A DNA stretch of 40,812 nucleotides from Saprospiraceae bacterium (GTDB lineage: Bacteria > Bacteroidota > Bacteroidia > Chitinophagales > Saprospiraceae): contig JAHDIE010000028.1 of NCBI GenBank assembly GCA_020630955.1, positions 1 to 40,812 on the forward strand, in the 5' to 3' direction. Numbering within the stretch: position 1 is the stretch's first letter; the number at the start of each line of letters is the position of its first letter. Positions 25,668 through 33,587 of the stretch are shown in pieces. The position numbers and the translations under genes are program-made. The notes under the pieces are model-generated. The model searched no databases. It was not told the origin of the DNA and saw nothing but the letters and a program-made list of their open reading frames with translations.

Positions 25668-25673
25668 AATAGG

Positions 25674-26087
25674 ATGAAATTAATCAAGTATACAATACCT
25701 GGAGTCCTTTTCGGAGTGATCATGACCAAGTCTGAAGCGGTAAGTTGGTTTCGCATTCAAGAAATGTTTAGATTTGAAAGCTTTCATATGTATGGAATTA
25801 TTGGCACAGCAGTTATTTTTGGATTAATGCTAACATCAATGCTCAAGTATAAGAAAGTTAAAAATTTAGAAGGCAATCAAATAGAATTTAAGCCAAAAAA
25901 TAAAAGTTTTGCACGCTATTTGATTGGAGGAACAATTTTTGGACTTGGTTGGGCAATGACAGGTGCTTGTCCCGGGCCCATGTTTACACTTGTGGGTCAT
26001 GGTGTTTGGTCTATCCTAATTGTAATTTTTTCAGCTGTTGTTGGTACCTATATTTATGGAGCAATTAGGGATAGATTACCGCATTGA
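25674..26087 (+). CDS. YeeE/YedE-family transporter half (PmpB-like, DUF6691)
   Basis: The 137-residue membrane protein has four spans. Signatures are GVLFGVIMTKSEAVSWFRIQEMF and GGTIFGLGWAMTGACPGPMF, the latter with the conserved Cys. It is the second half of the split transporter begun by the preceding gene (6-nt gap). Two half genes in tandem in a rhodanese/dioxygenase operon are common in Bacteroidota and Proteobacteria. Confidence 0.88.
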   Translation: MKLIKYTIPGVLFGVIMTKSEAVSWFRIQEMFRFESFHMYGIIGTAVIFGLMLTSMLKYKKVKNLEGNQIEFKPKNKSFARYLIGGTIFGLGWAMTGACPGPMFTLVGHGVWSILIVIFSAVVGTYIYGAIRDRLPH

Positions 26088-26103
26088 AATTTATAAGTTG
26101 CTA

Positions 26104-27147
26104 ATGAAAAACATATTTACCATTTTGACTTTAGGTGTGATGATGTTACTAACATCATGCAAAGATGAATCTACTTCAGTTAATTATTCAAACGATAAGT
26201 CTGATATCCAAGCTCATAATTTAATCAATCCGAGAGAGGCTTATGATTTACTTCTGAAAGAACCTAATAAATATATTCCTGTTCAAGTTTCAAAAGAAAA
26301 GATCTTTGCAAATGGGCACATTAAAAATTCTCAAAACATTTGGAGACCAGATTATGGTTCAAGTAACAATCATCCATATGGTGGACTAATACCTTCTCAA
26401 GAAAAGCTTGAAATATTATTAAATAGGCTTGGGTTTGATAAAGGAAAGACGCTTTTGTTGTATGACGCTAAAGCAAATGTCGATGCTTTAAGATTTGCCT
26501 GGGTTTTAAGTTTATATGGCATCAATGATTATCGCATCATAAGTGGAGGATTGAAATTTTGGAAAGAATCAAATTTACCACTAGATGATCAGATAGTAGA
26601 ATTTAAACATCAATCAAGTTTTAAACTTGATAAAGAATTTGACCAATCAATTATAGCAAACTTTGATGAAGTTTACGCAGCAATCAATGATGAAAATACC
26701 ATATTGATAGATACGCGGGAGGACTACGAATATCTAGGTGAGCCTTTTATTTTTAAAGATTCTATTTTGTCTTATAAATTAGGAGCATTTGATAGAGGTA
26801 GTATTCCAACTTCCATTCACTTAAATTGGTCTCAACTAGTAGACCTAAATGGAGACCATCGAATTAAATCGGAAAAAGACCTAAGATTTGATTTAGAAAC
26901 AAAAGGGATTACATCAGACAAAGATATTATTCTATATTGCCATAGTGGATCGAGAACGTCTCATACCTTTTATGTTCTTAAAGAAATTTTAGGCTTTAAA
27001 AAGGTTAAAAATTATGACGGATCTTGGATAGAATGGAGTTATCTGGCTAAGAAAGACTCAACTGTGCCAATACAAAAACTGTGTACAGAAAATAAATTTA
27101 TACAAATGAAAGATTCATTATCTAAAAAACTTAATACCAATGAATAA
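26104..27147 (+). CDS. Two-domain sulfurtransferase lipoprotein (SseA/TST type)
   Basis: The start is the ATG at 26104, which gives a lipoprotein signal MKNIFTILTLGVMMLLTSC with the acylated Cys at residue 19 (347 residues). A longer frame from 26038 overlaps the previous gene and is rejected. It has two rhodanese domains in tandem: the N-terminal one (about 40-175) is degenerate (LLYDAKANVD, no Cys), and the C-terminal one (about 200-325) has active Cys in LYCHSGSRTS. This is the plan of thiosulfate/3-mercaptopyruvate sulfurtransferases, here facing the periplasm. It lies 16 nt after the transporter and overlaps the next gene by 8 nt. Confidence 0.88.
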   Translation: MKNIFTILTLGVMMLLTSCKDESTSVNYSNDKSDIQAHNLINPREAYDLLLKEPNKYIPVQVSKEKIFANGHIKNSQNIWRPDYGSSNNHPYGGLIPSQEKLEILLNRLGFDKGKTLLLYDAKANVDALRFAWVLSLYGINDYRIISGGLKFWKESNLPLDDQIVEFKHQSSFKLDKEFDQSIIANFDEVYAAINDENTILIDTREDYEYLGEPFIFKDSILSYKLGAFDRGSIPTSIHLNWSQLVDLNGDHRIKSEKDLRFDLETKGITSDKDIILYCHSGSRTSHTFYVLKEILGFKKVKNYDGSWIEWSYLAKKDSTVPIQKLCTENKFIQMKDSLSKKLNTNE

Positions 27148-28204
27148 GTATTTGGAAATATTCATAGAAGGATACAAGGGTTATGCTGGGTATCTCTATC
27201 AAGAAATTACGAATCCTTCCTTCAAAAATTATTTTTATTGGTTGATATTGGTTTCTCTTTTTTTCTTTGTCCTCGAAGTTGTGATACCATGGAGAAAAAA
27301 ACAACAAATTTTTAGAAAAGACTTTTGGCTGGATGGATTTTATATGTTCTTCAATTTTTTCCTTTTTTCATTGATCATTTATAATGCTGCCTCAGATGTT
27401 ATTGTTAATTTATTCAATGACGTTATCAAAGGTCTATCAGGAGGATTCGATCTCCAAGCTTTGAATCCAATGAACAGTTGGCCAATGTGGCTTATACTAA
27501 TAACAGGATTCATAGTAAGAGACTTTGTTCAATGGTGGATTCATAGACTTCTTCATAAATCAGATTTTCTATGGCAGTTTCATCAAGTTCATCACTCTGT
27601 CGAGGAAATGGGCTTTGCTGCTCACTTAAGATATCATTGGATGGAAAATATTGTGTACCGTAGTTTTGAATATATTCCATTGGCACTTCTAGGTATAGGT
27701 TTGCATGACTTTTTTATCATCCATATTTTCACCCTTGCTTGGGGACATTATAACCATTCCAATATCTCTGTAAGTCATAGAGTAACAGGTGGAATTCTAG
27801 CAGCATTAATAGGCTTGATCATAAGTCAAAACCTTTTAGATTTCAATTTGATTGAAAATCCAACGATGATGAGCTCATTATTAGTAATGGGTTTTTCTGT
27901 TTTATTGGGAATTTTTGTTTTAGGCCCAATAATGAAATATATATTTAATAGCCCAGAAATGCATATTTGGCATCATTCCTATGAATTGCCAGAAGAAAGA
28001 AGATTTGGAATCAATTTTGGTCTAACACTCTCTGTGTGGGATTATATATTTAAGACGGCCTACATTCCATTTAGCGGTAAAGATATCCGATTAGGCTTTC
28101 CCGGAATTGAAAAATTTCCATCAACTTTTTTAAAACAAAATATCTTAGGCTTTAATAAGAAAGAATACAAATCTTCTGACTTTGATAGAATAAATAAAGA
28201 TTAA
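27140..28204 (+). CDS. Fatty acid hydroxylase/sterol desaturase superfamily membrane enzyme
   Basis: The 354-residue protein has about six membrane spans and the histidine boxes of a di-iron centre: HRLLH, HQVHHS, HLRYHW, HYNHSN and HIWHHSYELP. Family members hydroxylate or desaturate lipids using O2. Length is usual for the bacterial branch. It overlaps the lipoprotein gene by 8 nt and ends 2 nt before the sulfite oxidase start, so it is a full member of the sulfur operon. Why a lipid oxygenase sits there is unclear; it may modify membrane lipids or quinone-like molecules or act on a sulfur compound. Confidence 0.86.
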   Translation: MNKYLEIFIEGYKGYAGYLYQEITNPSFKNYFYWLILVSLFFFVLEVVIPWRKKQQIFRKDFWLDGFYMFFNFFLFSLIIYNAASDVIVNLFNDVIKGLSGGFDLQALNPMNSWPMWLILITGFIVRDFVQWWIHRLLHKSDFLWQFHQVHHSVEEMGFAAHLRYHWMENIVYRSFEYIPLALLGIGLHDFFIIHIFTLAWGHYNHSNISVSHRVTGGILAALIGLIISQNLLDFNLIENPTMMSSLLVMGFSVLLGIFVLGPIMKYIFNSPEMHIWHHSYELPEERRFGINFGLTLSVWDYIFKTAYIPFSGKDIRLGFPGIEKFPSTFLKQNILGFNKKEYKSSDFDRINKD

Positions 28205-28206
28205 TC

Positions 28207-29430
28207 ATGAGCAAGCGAAGAGAATTTATCAAAAAATCATTGGCTGCTTCTTTGTCTTTGTCAATAGGATCTAATATCGTTTTTGCAAATTATATTCCCA
28301 AAGGCCTAGATCTAGTTGGTCTGAAACCTCTTCTTGGCAATCAATTTCCAGGAAAAAGTAAGTCTATGACGGTATTAAACGATCGTCCAATTAATATGGA
28401 GACTCCTGCACATTTATTAAACGATGCACTTACGCCCAATGAATTATTCTTTGTGCGAAATAACGGTTTGCCTCCAGCAAATATCAATGTGGAAAATTGG
28501 ACACTTACAATTTCGGGGGAATCAGCTCAAAGGACAAAATCATACACACTGACTGAATTAAAATCTAAATTTGAAAATGTCAGTTTAAATCTTACACTAG
28601 AGTGTGGTGGAAATGGCAGGTCAGAATTTAATCCCCCGGCAAAGGGCAACCAATGGTCCACAGGAGCAGTAGGCTGTGCAAAATGGACCGGTGTTCGATT
28701 GAAAGATGTACTGGAAGACGTTGGTATAAAATCTAATGCCGTTTATATTGGCTATTATGGGGCAGATATGCATCTCTCAGGTGATCCAGAAAAGCACCCA
28801 ATTTCAAGAGGTGTTCCAATTGATAAAGCATTGGAAAATGAAAGCATGATTGCTTGGTCCATGAATGATCAAGATATTCCAATGTTGAATGGATATCCAT
28901 TGCGCTTGGTGTTTGGAGGTTTCCCAGCTTCTTGTTCTGGTAAATGGTTGGAAAAGATTGTTATAAGAAACAAGGTACATGACGGACAAAAAATGAAGGG
29001 TAGTTCATACCGTGTTCCATGCAAACCAGTAGCGCCAGGGACAAAGGTAGATGATAAGGATATGTGTATCATAGAGGCTATGCCTGTTAAATCTATAATT
29101 AGCTATCCCAAAACAGGTGCCACCATAAAAATCAACCAACAATTACCAATTTCAGGACATGCTTGGACCTCTGCTTCTGAAATCACCAAAGTTGAATATT
29201 CGATAGATTTTGGGATGTCTTGGAATAACTGTACCCTAAAGGACAACAATAATAGATATGAATGGCAAAGTTTTAATGCTATGATCAAGTTTCCTGAAAC
29301 AGGTTATTATGAAGTCTGGGCAAGAGCGACAGATTCTAATGATATGAAACAACCGATGCTTTTGCCAGGTTGGAACCCTAAAGGTTATCTCAATAATGCT
29401 TGCCACAGAATTGCTATAAAAGTTGTTTGA
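28207..29430 (+). CDS. Periplasmic sulfite oxidase, molybdopterin catalytic subunit (SorA-like)
   Basis: The 407-residue protein starts with a twin-arginine signal (KRREFIKKSLAAS; cleavage near VFA), so it is exported folded with its molybdenum cofactor. The catalytic domain includes the Mo-ligand C133 in LTLECGGNGRSEFNP, then NQWSTGAVGCAKWTGVRLKDVL, GADMHLSGD and VFGGFPASCSGKWLEKIVI. The C-terminal dimerisation domain has SGHAWTSASEITKVEYSID. It oxidises sulfite to sulfate. It follows the preceding gene by 2 nt and precedes the cytochrome gene, its likely electron acceptor, as in SorAB. No molybdenum-cofactor genes are in the window. Confidence 0.92.
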   Translation: MSKRREFIKKSLAASLSLSIGSNIVFANYIPKGLDLVGLKPLLGNQFPGKSKSMTVLNDRPINMETPAHLLNDALTPNELFFVRNNGLPPANINVENWTLTISGESAQRTKSYTLTELKSKFENVSLNLTLECGGNGRSEFNPPAKGNQWSTGAVGCAKWTGVRLKDVLEDVGIKSNAVYIGYYGADMHLSGDPEKHPISRGVPIDKALENESMIAWSMNDQDIPMLNGYPLRLVFGGFPASCSGKWLEKIVIRNKVHDGQKMKGSSYRVPCKPVAPGTKVDDKDMCIIEAMPVKSIISYPKTGATIKINQQLPISGHAWTSASEITKVEYSIDFGMSWNNCTLKDNNNRYEWQSFNAMIKFPETGYYEVWARATDSNDMKQPMLLPGWNPKGYLNNACHRIAIKVV

Positions 29431-29431
29431 G

Positions 29432-29956
29432 ATGGATCAAGATCATCGACATAATCTTTGGAGCTTATTTACTTTACTTCTCAATGTTTTTATCACAGGT
29501 ATGATTATCCTAAGTGTGTACATTCTTCTCAAAAATCAAATTGATGATTTTATCGATAAGCCAAAATATTCCAAGGAGCAATTGGTTGAAATTGCTGATA
29601 GGTCTAGATTATTACGTATTCAAAAAAGAAATGATAATTGGAATCTGATAGAAAACGGAATTCATGTTAATACCGGACTAAAAGCAGATAAAAATATTCA
29701 ATTGATAATTGGCTCCTGTACTTCTTGTCATTCTGCAAAATTGATTACACAGAATAGAGCAACACGTAGTGGATGGAAAAGCATGATCAGGTGGATGCAA
29801 GAAACCCAAGGACTGACAGATTTAGGATCAAATGAAACCATCATTTTAGATTATTTGGCAAAACATTATGCCCCAAAACAAAGTGGTCGAAGACAGAATT
29901 TGGACCTAAAGGAAGTAGAATGGTATATTTTAAACCTGGATAAAAATGGAGGATAA
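29432..29956 (+). CDS. Membrane-anchored monoheme cytochrome c (SorB-like)
   Basis: The ATG at 29432 begins 1 nt after the sulfite oxidase stop (174 residues). A TTG at 29423 would add three residues. An N-terminal membrane span (about 10-34) anchors a periplasmic domain with one heme site, SCTSCH, followed by GWKSMIRWMQETQGL (a Met ligand is available), the pattern of sulfite dehydrogenase cytochrome subunits. It would take electrons from the sulfite oxidase to the respiratory chain. It is the last gene of the sulfur operon; no hairpin terminator is visible before the convergent regulator gene. Confidence 0.88.
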   Translation: MDQDHRHNLWSLFTLLLNVFITGMIILSVYILLKNQIDDFIDKPKYSKEQLVEIADRSRLLRIQKRNDNWNLIENGIHVNTGLKADKNIQLIIGSCTSCHSAKLITQNRATRSGWKSMIRWMQETQGLTDLGSNETIILDYLAKHYAPKQSGRRQNLDLKEVEWYILNLDKNGG

Positions 29957-30031
29957 CACATAATAAAACTTTTTTGAATCCAAGCTCACCCATATTTTGC
30001 TTTCACTTCCGTAAATATTATTCGAAGAAAT

Positions 30032-30733
30032 TCAATGTCTTACTTTTTCCCAAAATTCTTTCTGATAACTATTACTAATAGGAATCAGTTTGTCTCCAAT
30101 CTTGACTCTATTTCTTTCGATAAAATCAATTTTGCTAAAAGAAATAATAAAAGATTTATGTACTCTAATGAATTTAGATACAATTAAACGCTGTTGAAGA
30201 CTTTTGATGGTTTCAAGTGTAAGAATCTTTCCTTGCTTGGTTTGAACATTAACATAATCACCCATCCCTTCTAAATATAAAATGTCATCAAGATCTATTT
30301 TAATTACTTTGTATTCAGATTTGATAAAAATATAATCTTTAGAATATTTGTCATTTTGGGCATCTTGGATATTCAAATTTGTTAAACGATCTTCAGCCTT
30401 TTTTGCTGCAAGCATGAATCTTTCAAAGGTAATCGGTTTTAACAAGAAATCAATTATGTCAAATTCATATCCATCAATAGCAAATTGGTCATAAGCAGTG
30501 GTTAATATAAAGTTTGATTTTTTCTGCAGAATTTTCAAAAACTGAATACCGGTAAGCTCTGGCATTTGTATATCAAGGAAAATTAAGTCGATATTCTCTT
30601 CTTGGACAAAATGCATGGCCTCAATTGGATTCGTAAAAAAACCTTCTAAATTTAGAAATTTAGTCTTTTCTACATAGTCTTTTAACAGATCTATTGCTAA
30701 AGGTTCGTCGTCGACAATAACACAATTCAACAT
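30032..30733 (-). CDS. LytTR-family response regulator (second system)
   Basis: The 233 residues comprise a receiver (about 1-118; DDE at 8-10, phospho-acceptor D54 in LIFLDIQMPE, the conserved Lys in LLKPI) and a LytTR DNA-binding domain (about 135-230; ILYLEGMGDYVNVQTKQG, KFIRVHKSFIISFSKI). It overlaps the kinase gene by 7 nt and is its cognate regulator. The protein is similar in plan to the H-NOX LytTR regulator. I find no matching 21-bp direct repeat near it, and its targets are unknown. Confidence 0.93.
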   Translation of the reverse strand: MLNCVIVDDEPLAIDLLKDYVEKTKFLNLEGFFTNPIEAMHFVQEENIDLIFLDIQMPELTGIQFLKILQKKSNFILTTAYDQFAIDGYEFDIIDFLLKPITFERFMLAAKKAEDRLTNLNIQDAQNDKYSKDYIFIKSEYKVIKIDLDDILYLEGMGDYVNVQTKQGKILTLETIKSLQQRLIVSKFIRVHKSFIISFSKIDFIERNRVKIGDKLIPISNSYQKEFWEKVRH

Positions 30734-31758
30734 ATATCCATTAAAATTAAATTAGCTATAAAATTAGTTCCTTCCTGTTTTGTTTTAAGAACATGTTTTC
30801 CTTGATAACTGTGTTTTAATCTTTTTCGCAAATTGTCTAAACCTATCCCACCCATTTTATCTTTTTCTTTATTAATAATTTTGTTTTTTACGGTGTAATG
30901 CAAGTTATTTCCAGATTTAATCAATTCGATACTTAATGGATAATTTTCATCCGTAATAACCCCATGCTTAATTGCATTCTCAATAAATGGAATTAAGAGA
31001 TAGGGAGCTATTTGGAGATTCATAATCTCTTGATCTATTTTCTTTTTTACAGCTATGGTTAATCTTTGTCTATATGATTCGAGGCTGAGATAATCTTCAA
31101 TATATTTCCATTCTTTAGACACTGCAATTTCGTTTTCATTTTCGTACAAAGAATAACGAAGCATATTTGATAATTTCGAAATAGAGTCAAGGGCGTTTTC
31201 AGATTTCTGATATACCAATGAATAAATATTATTCAAATTATTGAATAGGAAATGAGGATTAATTTGTGACTTCAAAAAACTAAGTTCACTGTTTCTAAGT
31301 TCATTAAGTTTTTTCTCAGTATTAATAGAAACTTGAATTAAGTATACTACAATACCTAAAAAAGTATACAGAATTGCATAATAAAGATTGTCTAAGAAGT
31401 GGTAATAAAAACTAGTTCCTTCGAGATAATTGCGTTTGTTGAAAAGATTGAATAGTAATATTTCTTCATAATAATATCTGAATCCAACAATCAATACAAT
31501 TCCAATAACAAGTGAAAAAAATATGGAGGATATTTTTTTCTTTTGATAGAATTGATAAAATACCAAATACCCTAATAGAGCATATAATATACACAAAAGG
31601 AAAAAATTCCAATTGATCATTACAGAATGTGGATCGATAAAATACCCTTTTACAATATTTTCTACAGACGAAATGCCGGTCAAGAAATTTCGCAAAGGCC
31701 CCATAAAGAAACGAAGTATGCATGCCCACATAATAACCTTCCCTATTTCTCTTTTCAT
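30727..31758 (-). CDS. LytS/YehU-type membrane sensor histidine kinase
   Basis: From the ATG at 31758 the protein has 343 residues. Four membrane spans occupy about residues 5-140. A cytoplasmic His_kinase domain has the phospho-acceptor in LKSQINPHFLFNNLNNIYSL, then an ATPase domain with PYLLIPFIENAIKHGV and GGIGLDNLRKRL. The upstream TTG at 31797 would add 13 residues; the ATG is preferred. Its stop overlaps the start of the LytTR regulator. The sensed signal is unknown. It is divergent from the DUF5694 gene. Confidence 0.92.
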   Translation of the reverse strand: MKREIGKVIMWACILRFFMGPLRNFLTGISSVENIVKGYFIDPHSVMINWNFFLLCILYALLGYLVFYQFYQKKKISSIFFSLVIGIVLIVGFRYYYEEILLFNLFNKRNYLEGTSFYYHFLDNLYYAILYTFLGIVVYLIQVSINTEKKLNELRNSELSFLKSQINPHFLFNNLNNIYSLVYQKSENALDSISKLSNMLRYSLYENENEIAVSKEWKYIEDYLSLESYRQRLTIAVKKKIDQEIMNLQIAPYLLIPFIENAIKHGVITDENYPLSIELIKSGNNLHYTVKNKIINKEKDKMGGIGLDNLRKRLKHSYQGKHVLKTKQEGTNFIANLILMDIC

Positions 31759-31956
31759 GTGATTAAAGTTAGAATAATTTATTCCAAACCATACCAAGAT
31801 TAGGTGATTAGCATAAAATCATCGGTCAAATTATAATTTCTATCTGTGAGTTGTTATTTCTTTCAGAATCGCATTTAAAGATATGATCTCACAATAGACA
31901 GATTCTTCAATTTTAAATTATTGTAAGGGTATACCTTGGACTTAAAATTAAATATT

Positions 31957-32829
31957 ATGAAGAAAATATTATCACTAATCCTGACAGTCTCATTTTTAAT
32001 CTGTAATCATCTCAATGCTCAGAATCAATCAACTAATCTTAAAAGTGAAGAGGTGAAATTGAAGTCACCATCTGAATTTTATCCTAAATCTAAAACCAAA
32101 GTTTTGGTGGTTGGTACATTTCACTTTGATTATCCAAATTTGGATGCCTTAAAGATAGAAGAACGAGATCAAATTGATGTATTGTCCGAGCAAAGGCAAA
32201 AAGAAATGCAGGTTCTACTTGATTATTTAAAAAAATTCAAGCCTACCAAAATTGGAATAGAAGCTCACAATCATAGATTTACTGAAGACTTAAGATCTTA
32301 CCAAGCTGGTAAGCTAAAACTTGGAAGAGATGAAAGACATCAATTAGGGGTACGCTTAGCAGATGAATTAAACTTAGATACGCTTTATGCGATCGATGCA
32401 GGTTCTATGACCAATGATATTGGAGAACTTATTCCAGACTATATGAATCAACTATGGGAAGACTATGATTGGAAAAGCGATGACCTAATAGACAGTCTCA
32501 AGCGGAATTGGTTTAATTACCAAACCAATCTTATGAAAGAAATTAGTCTCCTTAATTATTTAAAATATATTAATACGGAAGAATCTCACCAATTTGGTTA
32601 TGGTAATTATTTGACAGGCGATTTTCGTTTAGGAGAATTCAGAGGTGCAGATGTTTTATCAAGTTATTGGTATAATAGAAATCTTAGAATTTTTAGAAAA
32701 ATTCAAGATATAACAGAATCTAAGGAAGAAAGAATTTTATTGATATTTGGAAACGGTCATGCGGCATTGCTCAGACAATTCTTGTCTTGTTCCCCCGAAT
32801 ATGAATTTGTTGAGTTCAGTAATTTGTAA
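31957..32829 (+). CDS. Secreted DUF5694-family protein
   Basis: The ATG at 31957 gives 290 residues with a signal peptide ending near LNAQ. The mature part has VLVVGTFHFDYPNLD, IGIEAHNH, the TraB/ChaN-like ending LLIFGNGHAALLRQFL and the Glu/His content of the DUF5694 family, whose biochemical role is not known. A longer frame from 31936 would put seven polar residues ahead of the signal and is unlikely. It is a single gene divergent from the sensor kinase and followed by a strong hairpin. Confidence 0.85.
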   Translation: MKKILSLILTVSFLICNHLNAQNQSTNLKSEEVKLKSPSEFYPKSKTKVLVVGTFHFDYPNLDALKIEERDQIDVLSEQRQKEMQVLLDYLKKFKPTKIGIEAHNHRFTEDLRSYQAGKLKLGRDERHQLGVRLADELNLDTLYAIDAGSMTNDIGELIPDYMNQLWEDYDWKSDDLIDSLKRNWFNYQTNLMKEISLLNYLKYINTEESHQFGYGNYLTGDFRLGEFRGADVLSSYWYNRNLRIFRKIQDITESKEERILLIFGNGHAALLRQFLSCSPEYEFVEFSNL

Positions 32830-32906
32830 TCAAGATCTTTGTGCTTTGAACCTTTTTAAATTAACTCCGGTATTTCCATTCAGTAATTACCCCTAATTAT
32901 TTTCTT

Positions 32907-32947
32907 ATTGTTATCTGTTGCAGCAGTTTGTTGCATCAGATAACAAT
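32907..32947 (+). terminator. Long hairpin, probable terminator downstream of the DUF5694 gene
   Basis: Arm ATTGTTATCTGTTGCA (32907-32922) and arm TGCATCAGATAACAAT (32932-32947) are complementary at 15 of 16 positions around a 9-nt loop, followed by TTTTG. The position, 78 nt after the stop, suits a terminator, though the T-tract is short. Confidence 0.6.
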
Positions 32948-33227
32948 TTTGTCTAAATTGCAAGCAACACATTTAGAACAACTACTTCTCCAAGTCTGCA
33001 CAACTACTCATTCTGAGTTATACCATTCTTCTCAAGTTACAGACTTTCTTTTCATTAAAGTTATATTTTCTAGTATGCATATTACTGAGAAATATAATTC
33101 AGGTTTTCTGTTCTAAAGGAAAAGCCTGTTTTAGTTACTGTTAAAAATTACTGCTTTTTTAGTTACAGAATATTGGTTTAAATATCAATATATAGGATTT
33201 GCATTTTTAACCTCAAAAATATTATTT
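32948..33227. other. Intergenic region before the secreted 110-residue protein
   Basis: No convincing gene is seen. TTTAGTTAC occurs twice (33131-33139 and 33159-33167; starts 28 bp apart). AGGATTTG at 33194-33201 differs by one base from TAnnTTTG and may be the -7 box of the gene at 33228. Confidence 0.35.
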
Positions 33228-33560
33228 ATGAAAAATTTTAAGTTCATTAAAATTAGTCTCTTGCTTTGTTGCTTCATGTCTTTTTTTTCAGCAAATTCTC
33301 AAGCTGTAATCAATGATGATAAATTGATTCAATTAGATGAAAATTCATCATTAAACTACTCGAACGCAGTGGTAATTAATTCTGATTTAAAGTCTGGCCA
33401 TGAGTCTTTTAAAGTTTTGAAATCTATTTACAATACACCATTGAGTACTTTGACCTATGATTCTAAAATGAATCAGTATTACTTGCAGTTGGAGTTAAGA
33501 GCCAAACCCACTTGGACAAAAGAGGAGTGGAATGAATTTCTAAAAGGTCTAATTAATTAA
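33228..33560 (+). CDS. Small secreted protein of unknown function
   Basis: The 110-residue protein has a signal peptide (about 1-25, ending SANSQA). The mature part is polar, with a motif-poor stretch and a C-terminal Trp-rich helix (KPTWTKEEWNEFLKGL). I do not recognise it. It precedes the choice-of-anchor L protein by 27 nt in the same direction and probably shares its promoter. Confidence 0.65.
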   Translation: MKNFKFIKISLLLCCFMSFFSANSQAVINDDKLIQLDENSSLNYSNAVVINSDLKSGHESFKVLKSIYNTPLSTLTYDSKMNQYYLQLELRAKPTWTKEEWNEFLKGLIN

Positions 33561-33587
33561 ATAACGAACAACCCCAAACTTTAAATC

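Noticed and set aside
32928-33116. 62-codon open frame after the DUF5694 gene
   Set aside because: It begins inside the arm of the long hairpin with a TTG, and the product has no recognisable feature.
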